DNA of 5,873 nucleotides from Pseudomonadota bacterium. Its GTDB lineage: Bacteria > Pseudomonadota > Alphaproteobacteria > UBA8366 > GCA-2717185. Shown piece by piece: positions 1 through 5,873 of this stretch (its first letter is position 1; every line of letters starts with the position of its first letter). The translations under genes and the position numbers were made by a program. The stretch covers positions 1-5,873 of the forward strand of contig JAQCHR010000257.1 in NCBI GenBank assembly GCA_027619655.1, in the 5' to 3' direction. The notes under the pieces were generated by a model, which had not been told where the DNA came from, made no database searches, and worked only from the letters and a program-made list of their open reading frames with translations.

Positions 1-552
1 GGGGGCTTTCGGCGGATCGATATAGGGATCGGTGGCGATGACCTTCATGCCGAGCCCCAGCGCGTGACGGGCGACGCGGCTGCCGATATTGCCATACCCG
101 ATGATACCCATCGTGCCGCCCTTCAGCTCCAGCCCGATCAGCGGCGGCCGGTTCCACTACCCCTCGCGCATTTCCCGGTCGGCGCGCGGGATGCTGCACG
201 CCAGCGCCAGCAGCAGCCCGGTGGTGTATTCCGCCACCGCGTCCGCATTCGCCGTCCCGGTCGTCGTGACGATCACGCCGCGCTTCGTGGCCGCGTCCAG
301 ATCGACGGAATCGACGCCGATCCCGTGGCGCGAAATGATCGACAGGTTCGGCGCAGCGTCGATCACGCCCTTCGTCACATCGCCGAGCCGGGCGAAGATC
401 GCGTTTGCGTCGCGGCAGGCCGCGATCAGCACGGCTTCGGACGGATAGGCGCCGGGCAGGATTCGCACATCGCAGGTTTCCTGCAACAGGGCCGCCCCTT
501 CCGGGCTGGCGGTGTCGTCGGTGAAAACGACGACGGGACGGTTCGTGATCAT
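1..552 (-). pseudogene. D-2-hydroxyacid dehydrogenase (phosphoglycerate dehydrogenase-like), 5' part, interrupted by an in-frame TAG
   Basis: This is the N-terminal 184 codons of an NAD-dependent D-isomer 2-hydroxyacid dehydrogenase, a cytoplasmic enzyme family that interconverts 2-hydroxy and 2-oxo acids. The 3' part lies beyond the left edge. The start is ATG at 550-552, with a weak purine-rich GAGAAG about 10 bases upstream. Codons 1-131 give the substrate-domain half, including ISRHGIGVDSVDLDAA (about 73-88) and the AEYTTGLLLAL helix. Codon 132 is TAG (157-159). The same frame then continues without a break: WNRPPLIGLEL, the Rossmann motif GYGNIG (GxGxxG, codons 152-157), and Asp175 in ATDPY, the expected NAD-ribose ligand. 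The family normally has a residue such as K, R, Q or V between REG and W, so the stop replaces one residue and nothing is inserted or deleted. Catalytic Arg, Glu and His would be off-window. It is either a recent nonsense mutation or a base-call error. The 131-residue product alone would lack the NAD site. Confidence 0.85.
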
Positions 553-680
553 CGGGGATGGCTTCTCATGGCTTCGACGCAGTCAAAGCGTATCACGCCG
601 GCAATCCCACGCCAGCCGGAAAAGCAAGGCCAGGTTGATGCGGCCCGGAAACGACGCACGGTTTGGACGTGGCGGCGCGA

Positions 681-1094
681 TCAGGGCCGGGACTTGCGGG
701 ACGCCGCCTCAACGGCCTTGTCGAGTTCGCCCGCCTTCACCACCTGGATAACCCGGCGATACACCGCCGGCAGCTTCTTCAGGCTGTCGACCTCGATCGC
801 CGTGCCGCGCCGCGCGAGCTTGAGCGGAATCTTGTTGTAGAAGATCTGGGTATAAAGGTGCCCTTCGGGAACTTCCTTCCACCACAGTCGCGGCCGCACG
901 GGAACGACACTGTGGCCCCGTTTGCGTTTCAACTGGAGCGGCTTGTCCTCCAGCGCCAGCGTGGCCAGTTCGATCTGCTCCTCGATGCTCGCAACCAGCT
1001 TTTCGCGGCGGTATTCAACCGTATCGCGCCGGTGGCGTGGCCGTGCCGCGACGATAACCCGGTTGGAGATGTTGAGTTTTTCCAGATGTCCCAT
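681..1094 (-). CDS. small conserved hypothetical protein, probably DUF6641-like
   Basis: This encodes a 137-residue basic soluble protein of unknown function, with no signal peptide or membrane segment. Its pattern is an N-terminal stretch MGHLEKLNI, a charged helix around residues 24-45 (YRREKLVASIEEQIELA), a basic segment KRKRGH, a Trp-containing strand PRLWWKE, then IEVDSLKKLPAVYRRVIQVVKAGELD and a basic tail. From memory this matches small proteins annotated DUF6641 (order: HLxKL start, RRxKLxxxxEEQIxLA, xxRPRxWW, IEVxSLxxL, GELD); I could not check this. I chose ATG at 1092-1094 over an ATG 23 codons further upstream (1161-1163) because MGHLEKL looks like the family start and the longer version would read through the promoter-like AT-rich stretch. 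No clear Shine-Dalgarno precedes it. It lies 69 bases after the dioxygenase stop, so it could be co-transcribed or driven by the element at 1102-1134. Confidence 0.8.
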   Translation of the reverse strand: MGHLEKLNISNRVIVAARPRHRRDTVEYRREKLVASIEEQIELATLALEDKPLQLKRKRGHSVVPVRPRLWWKEVPEGHLYTQIFYNKIPLKLARRGTAIEVDSLKKLPAVYRRVIQVVKAGELDKAVEAASRKSRP

Positions 1095-1101
1095 ATCAGC
1101 T

Positions 1102-1134
1102 ATTATAATAACACATTTCGCCGGCAATTGTTCC
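1102..1134 (-). promoter_or_regulatory. candidate promoter for the small hypothetical gene (EcfG-like GGAAC-N17-GTT; overlapping TATAAT)
   Basis: On the minus strand, GGAAC (1130-1134) is followed after 17 bases by GTT (1110-1112). This matches the consensus known for alphaproteobacterial general-stress sigma factor EcfG promoters (GGAAC, 16-17 bases, cGTT), except that the base before GTT is T rather than C. Just downstream, a perfect TATAAT (1102-1107) ends 7 bases before the ATG at 1094. If it were a housekeeping -10, transcription would start at about the ATG and give a leaderless mRNA, which fits the missing Shine-Dalgarno. No good TTGACA-like -35 is seen at 16-18 bases from the TATAAT. 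The stretch is a conspicuous AT-rich island in GC-rich DNA, lying between the dioxygenase stop and this gene. The motif is short enough to occur by chance. Confidence 0.4.
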
Positions 1135-1163
1135 ACAGCCTCCGGCTGGTGCCACGCGCGCAA

Positions 1164-2012
1164 TTACATCGGCGGCTGGTCCGCCGCGAAAGTCGTGCGG
1201 TACATCAGCCGACGCAATGGCAAGTCGTAATCCTGGATCGCCATGTGCTGCACCGTGCAATTGTCCCACAGCAGGACATCGCCGGGTTCCCAGCGGTGCC
1301 GGTAGACATATTCCGGCCGGATGATGTGGTCGGCCAGCGCCGCGATCAGCAGCTGCGCCGCACCGGCATCCATGCCCTCGATCCCGGTACAATCATCGCG
1401 CATGACATACAGGCATTTGCGGCCGGTAAACGGATGAGTGCGGACCAGCGGGTGTGTGACCGGCGGGAAGGCGGCGCGCTGCGCCGGGGTGACCGGCACG
1501 GCGCGGACTCGGCCGGCAAAATCGAATACCGCGCGCAGTCCTTCGATTCGCTGTTTCATTACGTCCGGCAGACCGTCATAGGCGGCATGGGTGGCCGCGA
1601 AGCAGGTATCGCCCAGGGTCAGCCCGTCCTGCACCGGTACTTCATGGGCGCACAGGATCGTGCCGCGCGGCGGCTTCGCCGTGTAGCACATGTCGCTGTG
1701 CCAGCGTTCGCCGGCCCGCTTCACGCCGATGTCGCGGCCGCCCTGTTCGATATTGGAGACAACCACCACGCCGGGATGCCCCGGCACGCCATGCGTTTCG
1801 GCAAAGGTGTTGAGCGCCTGTTCACCGAAATGGCCGGTGAAATCGAGCAGTTGCCCCGGCGACAGGAACTGGCGGCGGAAATAGACCACGCCGTGTTCGT
1901 TGAACAGGCGCTCTATTTCCGCAAACCCCTCCGGGCTCAGCGGTGCGACAAGGTTTACCCCGTGGATTTCAGCGCCAACCGGCGCGGAAGCGCGAACGAC
2001 CTCTATCGGCAT
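1164..2012 (-). CDS. TauD/TfdA-family Fe(II)/2-oxoglutarate-dependent dioxygenase
   Basis: This 282-residue cytoplasmic non-haem iron dioxygenase belongs to a family that couples 2-oxoglutarate decarboxylation to hydroxylation of a small substrate (taurine, aryloxyalkanoates, alkyl sulfates and others). Numbered from the chosen start, the iron triad is His105 and Asp107 (WHSDMCY) and His256 (TVQHMAIQDY). Arg272 in LMYR is the expected 2-oxoglutarate carboxylate ligand, one residue further from the distal His than in TauD. The N-terminal IHGVNL and HGVVYFRRQ blocks and the GDVLLWDN segment are also typical, and length is normal. ATG at 2010-2012 is chosen because the family usually begins just before the AEIHGVNL block and a GGGGGA stretch lies about 7 bases upstream; the in-frame extension to 2096 would overlap the deacylase gene. 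It starts 19 bases after that gene's stop, so co-transcription is very likely. Substrate is not predictable: the sequence does not prove taurine or 2,4-D specificity. Confidence 0.93.
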   Translation of the reverse strand: MPIEVVRASAPVGAEIHGVNLVAPLSPEGFAEIERLFNEHGVVYFRRQFLSPGQLLDFTGHFGEQALNTFAETHGVPGHPGVVVVSNIEQGGRDIGVKRAGERWHSDMCYTAKPPRGTILCAHEVPVQDGLTLGDTCFAATHAAYDGLPDVMKQRIEGLRAVFDFAGRVRAVPVTPAQRAAFPPVTHPLVRTHPFTGRKCLYVMRDDCTGIEGMDAGAAQLLIAALADHIIRPEYVYRHRWEPGDVLLWDNCTVQHMAIQDYDLPLRRLMYRTTFAADQPPM

Positions 2013-2031
2013 CTCCCCGTCCCCCGCCGGT

Positions 2032-3738
2032 TCAGTTGCGCGGATTGGCCTGGTAATGGGTGTTGCGCAGCAGCCGGCCGGGCAGCGCGCCAACATGCTT
2101 GCCGTCCTCCATCAGCACCTTGCCGTTGACGATGGTCATGCGGATGCCTTCCGCCGGCTGGCGCATGCGCATCGCACCGCCTGGGAAATCATGCACCACC
2201 TCGTTCGGCAGCGGCCGCACCGTATCCGGATCGAAGATCACGATATCCGCAACCTTGCCCGGCTGCAGCAGCCCTCGGTCGTGCAGCCCGAAGATATTGG
2301 CGGATTCGAAGGTCAGCCGCTTGATCGCGGTTTCCAGCGACATGGCCTTTTTCTCGCGCACCCATTCCGCCAACAGCCGCGTGCTGTAGCCGAACCCGGC
2401 CTGGAATTGCACATGCGCGCCGCCGTCGGACAGCCCGATCAGCGCATTGGGATAGTTCAGGATTTCGGCGACCGCCGCCTCGTCCGCATTGACCTCGCTC
2501 TGCAGGAAGTCGGTATCGAGGTTTTCCTCGATGGCGAGGTCAAGCAGCGCGTCGATGACGCCTTTGCCCTGCGCCGCCGCGACTTCGCCGATGGTCTTGC
2601 CTTCCAGCCCCTTGTTCTTGGGCAGCACCGCGTTCGCCACGGTGATGTGGTCCCACCATTTGCGGGAAATGCCGGTCGGGGTGAAGTCGATCTTGAACTC
2701 GACCGCCTCCTCATGCAGCTTCTTGCGGATTTCCGGGTCCGCATAGGCGCGCAGCTTTTCCGCATCCGAGGCGATCAGGATCGGATGCCAGGTCGGCAGC
2801 CCCCGGAAGGACTGGCAGTTGCGCATGTTGAAGAAGTCGGTGATGGCGTTCGGCGTGCACATGGGATAGGCGCGGATGCCCCTCGCCACGGTCTCGTCGA
2901 TCTTCTTCATCTGCTCCTTCCATTGCCCCGGATATTTCAGGTTGTGCAGCAGCGTGTTGTAGACGACGGGGCGGCCGGTCGCTTCCGACAGGCGGCTCAT
3001 CAGGCCCGTCTTCACCTCCGACCCGTTACCGCCGCCGCTCTGGATGATGCCGGTGCCCAGTTCGCGCAGCACGTCGCAGATCGCGAAGATTTCCTTTTCC
3101 TCCGCCCACAGCGCCGGGACCGGCACGCCCTGGGGATCGAAATGCCCGGCATTGCGCGAGATCGACAGGCCCAGCGCGCCGGCCAGCATGCCGTCGCGGA
3201 CGATGGTGCGCATCTGCTCGATCTCGTCATCGGTCGCCGCGCGTTCCTGTGCCGCATCGCCCATCACGTAATAGCGGATCGCGGAATGGCCCATAAGGTT
3301 GCCGACATTGACGCCGAGCCTGCTGTCCAGCACGTCCATGTATTCGGAGACGCTTTCCCACGAGATATCGACCTTGTTCAGCACGTCCATCGGGATCGCT
3401 TCCACATAGGACAGGAAGCCGGACAGTTTCTCCCGCGTGCCGGGCCGCACCGGCGCCAGCGACAGCGAGCAATTGCCCAGGATCACCGAGGTGGCGCCGT
3501 GATCGCAGGAGTTGGAGCACAGCGGATCCCAGGTCACCTGCGCGTCGAAATGGGTATGGTTATCGATGAAGCCCGGCGCGACCACCAGCCCTTCGGCGTC
3601 GATCACCCGGTCCGCGGCGCCGGTCAGCTTGCCGATTTCGGCGATCTTACCGTCCTTGATGGAAATGTCGCCGCGATACCCGGGCATGCCGGAGCCGTCG
3701 ATGATTCGGCCGTTACGGATCAGAAGATCATACGCCAT
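2032..3738 (-). CDS. N-acyl-D-amino-acid deacylase-type amidohydrolase
   Basis: This 568-residue metal-dependent hydrolase belongs to the amidohydrolase superfamily, D-aminoacylase group. Members cleave amide bonds of N-acyl-D-amino acids or related compounds; many long members annotated this way are uncharacterised. Visible motifs in order: MAYDLLIRNGRIIDGSG (N-terminal beta-sandwich), VVAPGFIDNHTHFDAQ with metal-site His61 and His63, GNCSLSLAP with Cys90 at the position of the D-aminoacylase zinc Cys, LLHNLKYPGQW (His265, candidate metal ligand), LIGLSDGGAH with catalytic Asp438, and GLLQPGKVADIVIFDPDTV leading into the C-terminal sandwich. It is longer than classical D-aminoacylases (about 480 residues). 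No signal peptide is seen, so it is probably cytoplasmic. ATG at 3736-3738 has AAGGGG 6 bases upstream and begins at the family's usual N-terminus; a longer in-frame start at 3852 is rejected. It is the first gene of a likely two-gene unit with the dioxygenase. True substrate unknown. Confidence 0.92.
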   Translation of the reverse strand: MAYDLLIRNGRIIDGSGMPGYRGDISIKDGKIAEIGKLTGAADRVIDAEGLVVAPGFIDNHTHFDAQVTWDPLCSNSCDHGATSVILGNCSLSLAPVRPGTREKLSGFLSYVEAIPMDVLNKVDISWESVSEYMDVLDSRLGVNVGNLMGHSAIRYYVMGDAAQERAATDDEIEQMRTIVRDGMLAGALGLSISRNAGHFDPQGVPVPALWAEEKEIFAICDVLRELGTGIIQSGGGNGSEVKTGLMSRLSEATGRPVVYNTLLHNLKYPGQWKEQMKKIDETVARGIRAYPMCTPNAITDFFNMRNCQSFRGLPTWHPILIASDAEKLRAYADPEIRKKLHEEAVEFKIDFTPTGISRKWWDHITVANAVLPKNKGLEGKTIGEVAAAQGKGVIDALLDLAIEENLDTDFLQSEVNADEAAVAEILNYPNALIGLSDGGAHVQFQAGFGYSTRLLAEWVREKKAMSLETAIKRLTFESANIFGLHDRGLLQPGKVADIVIFDPDTVRPLPNEVVHDFPGGAMRMRQPAEGIRMTIVNGKVLMEDGKHVGALPGRLLRNTHYQANPRN

Positions 3739-3775
3739 CGGTTTCCCCTTCGATATGGAACACGCAACGCGAGCA

Positions 3776-3796
3776 GGTCGCCCGACCGGGCCGACC
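3776..3796. repeat. imperfect inverted repeat upstream of the deacylase gene
   Basis: GGTCG (3776-3780) and CGACC (3792-3796) form inverted arms. One mismatch further in, two more pairs (CC at 3782-3783, GG at 3789-3790) leave a 5-base loop. It sits about 40 bases upstream of the deacylase start, in the 127-base gap after the oxidoreductase stop. It has no T-tract on the minus strand, so a classical terminator is not supported. It could be an operator or RNA hairpin, or a chance feature of GC-rich DNA. Confidence 0.3.
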
Positions 3797-3865
3797 CGCA
3801 TATTCAGTGCATAGCGCCCCGCGTCTGTCCAGCCCCCCACCGGAGGCGGCACGACGGGCCCGAAG

Positions 3866-4804
3866 TCAGAAGCAGATGACGAGCCGCCCCCGCGTGCCGC
3901 CGGCTTCCAGCCGCCGATGCGCCTCGGCGGCGCGTTCCGCCGGGTAGGTTTCGGCGACGCGCAGGGTCAGGATACCCGCCTCCGCCTGCCGCCGCAGCGT
4001 ATCCAGCTTCTCCCATTCGCCGTCGTAATTGCGCACCTGGGTCGGCGCGAAGCGGATACCGCGCTGGCCGTCGCCCGTGAAACCGCGTACGGCGGTGAAG
4101 GCGCCGCCATCGCGCACCGCCGGGATCGCCTTTTCATTCAGCACCGCGCCATCCGCCAACCCGTCCACCCCGTCCGGGAAATGCTCGCGGATACGGTCAG
4201 CCACATCATCGCCCCGGCGCACCACGATATCGGCGCCGAGCGACCGAACCAGCGCCTCGTCGGCTTCGGAGGCATCGGCGATCACCGTCAGCCCCTCCGC
4301 CTTCGCCAGCTGGATGACATAGCCGCCATAGGCCCCCGCCGCCCCGGTCACCGCCAGCACCTGCCCCGGCTGCAGCGCCAGCAGGTCGAGCGATTGCCGC
4401 GCGGTCAGCCCGTTCATCGGCAGGGTACAGGCCTCCTCCGGTTTCCGGCCCGCGGGCGCGCGGGTGACCGAACGGGCGTTCAGCACGATCTGCTCGCGAT
4501 AGGCGCCGTGGCTGCCCTTCGGCACCACGATGGCCATCACCGCGTCGCCGACCTTCACGCCGGTATCGACGCCAGGGCCGACCTCATCGATCACGCCGGC
4601 GGCGTCCATGCCGGGGATATAGGGCGGCGGATCGACTCTCTGCTGTTCGGCGCGCGACCCGTTGCGCGCCAGCGTGTCGGTCGGATTCACCGCCGCCGCG
4701 AAGACCCGCAACCGCACCTCGCCGGGGCCCGGGTGGGTTTCGGGCACCTCAACCACTTTCAAGACGTCGGGGCCGCCATGAGTCATCAGTCCAACCGCGC
4801 GCAT
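3866..4804 (-). CDS. MDR-superfamily NAD(P)H:quinone oxidoreductase-like protein (zinc-independent)
   Basis: This 312-residue cytoplasmic medium-chain dehydrogenase/reductase is of the quinone oxidoreductase (QOR / zeta-crystallin) type, which uses NAD(P)H to reduce quinones or activated alkenes. Visible features: the N-terminal MRAVGLMTHGGPDVLKVVE start with GEVRLRVFAAAVNPTD (about 28-43), the GMDAAGVIDEVGPGV core (65-79), the nucleotide motif TGAAGAYGG (153-161, AxxGxxG type), and the C-terminal GGTRGRLVI ending. The cysteine and histidine zinc ligands of alcohol dehydrogenases are absent, as expected for QOR relatives. ATG at 4802-4804 has AGAGGAA 6 bases upstream. Length is slightly below the usual 320-330. 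It is 127 bases upstream of the deacylase on the same strand, so it may or may not share its transcript. It is divergent from the receiver-like gene. Substrate unknown. Confidence 0.92.
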   Translation of the reverse strand: MRAVGLMTHGGPDVLKVVEVPETHPGPGEVRLRVFAAAVNPTDTLARNGSRAEQQRVDPPPYIPGMDAAGVIDEVGPGVDTGVKVGDAVMAIVVPKGSHGAYREQIVLNARSVTRAPAGRKPEEACTLPMNGLTARQSLDLLALQPGQVLAVTGAAGAYGGYVIQLAKAEGLTVIADASEADEALVRSLGADIVVRRGDDVADRIREHFPDGVDGLADGAVLNEKAIPAVRDGGAFTAVRGFTGDGQRGIRFAPTQVRNYDGEWEKLDTLRRQAEAGILTLRVAETYPAERAAEAHRRLEAGGTRGRLVICF

Positions 4805-4948
4805 CGGGATTTCCTCTGGTTAATGCCGGGACCACAGTCAAGGACGCCCGGGCGCGGCCGTCAAGCCGGGCAGCGCCATGCACGGCAGTTAACGGTCCGT
4901 GAAGCAATCCCCTTTAAGATGCCGGGAAACCGAGAGAAGGCACATCTT
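4805..4948. promoter_or_regulatory. divergent intergenic region between the oxidoreductase and receiver-like genes
   Basis: This 144-base gap must hold promoters for both flanking genes. For the plus-strand gene a weak candidate is TTAACG (4889-4894), 18 bases, TTTAAG (4913-4918). The first box also begins TTAA-N7-TGAA (4889-4903), one mismatch from the CtrA consensus TTAA-N7-TTAA known in alphaproteobacteria. A perfect 10-base palindrome CGCCCGGGCG (4845-4854) lies between two direct copies of GTCAAG (4837-4842 and 4860-4865), 23 bases apart; on the minus strand these read CTTGAC, which resembles a -35 box, but I see no convincing matching -10. None of these is conclusive. AGAAGG (4935-4940) is the ribosome binding site of the plus-strand gene. 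Confidence 0.4.
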
Positions 4949-5707
4949 ATGAACGCAATAGGCAGTTACACCGCGCAGGTCGAATCGGATTTTGCGCTGG
5001 AAGCCCGCGATGAGCTGGCATCCTTCGAGGTCCTGGCCAGCAACATGCGCGGCGGCGATGCCACGGCGAGCCTGACCGCTTTCCGGTCAAAACTGAGCCG
5101 GCTCCGGGCTTCGCTCGCCTCAATCGACAGCCCGCTGTTCGAGCTGCTGCTGCGCCGGCTGGACAATTACCTGGACGGCCTCGACGGGCCGACGGGCAGC
5201 CAGGTCGACGATATCGAAACCTTTCTGGACGTGATGCACGGCATTCTGGACGGTGAAGTCGGCGGCGAGGTGAACGAGGCGGAGTTCTTCCGCTCCCTGC
5301 CGGTGCGGCGCCCGCCGGACCTGGAGGATTTCCAGCACCTCGACCTGGAAATCCTGGTCGTCGACACCAACAAGACCGCCGCCCGCATCGTGGAGCGCGA
5401 GTTGCTCAATTGCGGTTACCGCGTCTCCATGGCGGCCCGCTCCTTCGAGGCCCTCGAACTCGCCATCCAGACCCGGCCCGACATGATCATTTCCTCCGGC
5501 GTGCTGGACGAGATGAGCGGCGTCGACCTCGCCTCCGCGCTGGCGGTGATCCAGTCGACGGAGGCGATCCCCTTTGCCCTGCTGACCAGTTCCGACGCCA
5601 ATGACGCGACGCTGCGGCGGCTGCCCATGTCCGTCGCCATCATGAAAAAGGGCAGCGGCTTCGCGGATGACTTCGCGGCGGCGCTGGAACAGTTCGGCAT
5701 CGCCTAG
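4949..5707 (+). CDS. response-regulator-like protein with N-terminal helical domain and degenerate receiver domain
   Basis: This is a 252-residue soluble protein. Residues about 1-110 are predicted mostly helical (ESDFALEARDELASFEVLA, LLLRRLDNYLDGLDG, VDDIETFLDVMHGIL) and look like a four-helix, HPt-like bundle, but no His sits in the central helix; the only histidines are His97 and His130. Residues about 132-250 form a CheY-like receiver: LEILVVDTN (Asp139 kept, second acidic position is Thr140), PDMIISSGVLDEMSG, FALLTSS (Thr213), and VAIMKKG (Lys233). Aligning the MSG turn to CheY places Ser183 where the phosphoacceptor Asp should be, so ordinary aspartyl phosphorylation is not expected. 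There is no output DNA-binding or enzymatic domain. It may work by protein-protein contact. ATG at 4949 has AGAAGG 8 bases upstream; the frame is open far upstream, but that part is antisense to the oxidoreductase gene. It is a single-gene unit, convergent with the GIY-YIG gene. Confidence 0.85.
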   Translation: MNAIGSYTAQVESDFALEARDELASFEVLASNMRGGDATASLTAFRSKLSRLRASLASIDSPLFELLLRRLDNYLDGLDGPTGSQVDDIETFLDVMHGILDGEVGGEVNEAEFFRSLPVRRPPDLEDFQHLDLEILVVDTNKTAARIVERELLNCGYRVSMAARSFEALELAIQTRPDMIISSGVLDEMSGVDLASALAVIQSTEAIPFALLTSSDANDATLRRLPMSVAIMKKGSGFADDFAAALEQFGIA

Positions 5708-5743
5708 GCGGTGCGGTTTCTGCCTGGACCCGCGGCTGCCCGT

Positions 5744-5873
5744 CTAGCCCGATAGCCCGGCATACAAGTCCTGCCAATCCGGATTATCCTGTTCGATCAG
5801 CGCAAGTTTCCAGTCGCGCCGCCAGCGCTTGATCTTTTTTTCCCGCAGGATCGCGTCCTCAATTTGGTCATGC
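5744..5873 (-). CDS. GIY-YIG nuclease family protein, C-terminal fragment (cut by window edge)
   Basis: On the minus strand the last 42 codons of a gene are visible, ending at TAG (5744-5746) and open to the right edge. The residues read HDQIEDAILREKKIKRW, then RRDWKLALIEQDNPDWQDLY and AGLSG. The REKxIKxWRRxWKxxLIExxNPxWxDLY pattern is the characteristic tail of small (about 90-100 residue) GIY-YIG family proteins related to the UvrC N-terminal nuclease domain. The GIY and YIG motifs and the catalytic residues lie outside the window, so nuclease activity cannot be judged. It is convergent with the receiver-like gene, 36 bases between stops; no clear terminator is seen in that gap. A run of seven A's on the coding strand within the REKK codons is a possible slippage or sequencing-error site, but the frame is intact here. 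Confidence 0.85.
   Translation of the reverse strand, partial: HDQIEDAILREKKIKRWRRDWKLALIEQDNPDWQDLYAGLSG

Noticed and set aside
157..159. TAG as a pyrrolysine or reassigned sense codon
   Set aside because: Other genes in the window use TAG as a normal stop, no pyrrolysine machinery is visible, and a point mutation or base error explains it more simply.
598..619. Short inverted repeat CCGGC...GCCGG as a terminator after the small hypothetical gene
   Set aside because: The stem is only 5 base pairs with a 12-base loop and no following T-tract on the minus strand.
64..840. Plus-strand open frame over the dehydrogenase
   Set aside because: The minus strand carries the D-2-hydroxyacid dehydrogenase motifs; the plus frame is arginine-rich and shadow-like.
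663..2129. Long open frame on the plus strand (about 488 codons) opposite the dioxygenase and small hypothetical gene
   Set aside because: It is a shadow of real minus-strand genes, with the same skewed composition and no recognisable motif.
1900..3879. Long open frame on the plus strand (about 659 codons) opposite the deacylase and dioxygenase
   Set aside because: It is antisense to two clearly recognisable enzymes. Its composition (rich in R, H, Q, G, D) is typical of reverse-strand shadow frames in GC-rich DNA, and it matches no family I know.
3917..4948. Upstream in-frame extension of the receiver-like protein
   Set aside because: This part is antisense to the oxidoreductase gene. A good ribosome binding site precedes ATG 4949, where sensible protein sequence begins.
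1..5873. CRISPR array, toxin-antitoxin pair, transposon or retron-like structure
   Set aside because: I found no regularly spaced repeats, transposase, reverse transcriptase or paired small genes with such features on either strand.

Overview
The window is GC-rich (roughly mid-60s % by eye) and reads as ordinary chromosomal DNA of an alphaproteobacterium. The evidence is protein style, compact same-strand gene packing, and a promoter-like motif of the EcfG type, so the assignment is an inference. I see no rRNA, tRNA, insertion sequence, CRISPR array or phage structural gene, and I do not claim a new defence or mobile system.

Layout: most genes lie on the minus strand and are transcribed from right to left. 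Starting at 4804, they are: an MDR-family quinone oxidoreductase-like protein (3866-4804); an amidohydrolase of the N-acyl-D-amino-acid deacylase type (2032-3738); a TauD/TfdA-type Fe(II)/2-oxoglutarate dioxygenase 19 bases downstream of it (1164-2012); a small conserved hypothetical protein, probably DUF6641-like, with its own candidate promoter (681-1094); and a D-2-hydroxyacid dehydrogenase that runs off the left edge (1-552). The dehydrogenase is interrupted by one in-frame amber codon. Divergent from the oxidoreductase, on the plus strand, is a two-part protein (4949-5707) with an N-terminal helical region and a C-terminal receiver-like domain lacking the phosphoacceptor Asp. The last bases hold the C-terminus of a GIY-YIG nuclease family protein on the minus strand (5744-5873), convergent with the receiver gene.

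Working together: the deacylase and dioxygenase look co-transcribed and may act on one small-molecule substrate (hydrolysis of an N-acyl or similar bond plus oxidative cleavage or hydroxylation). The flanking oxidoreductase and hydroxyacid dehydrogenase would fit a catabolic neighbourhood, but the substrate cannot be read from sequence. The receiver-like protein and the GIY-YIG protein appear unrelated to that pathway.

The points most worth a second look are the amber codon in the dehydrogenase, the degenerate receiver, and the GGAAC-N17-GTT / TATAAT element before the small hypothetical gene.
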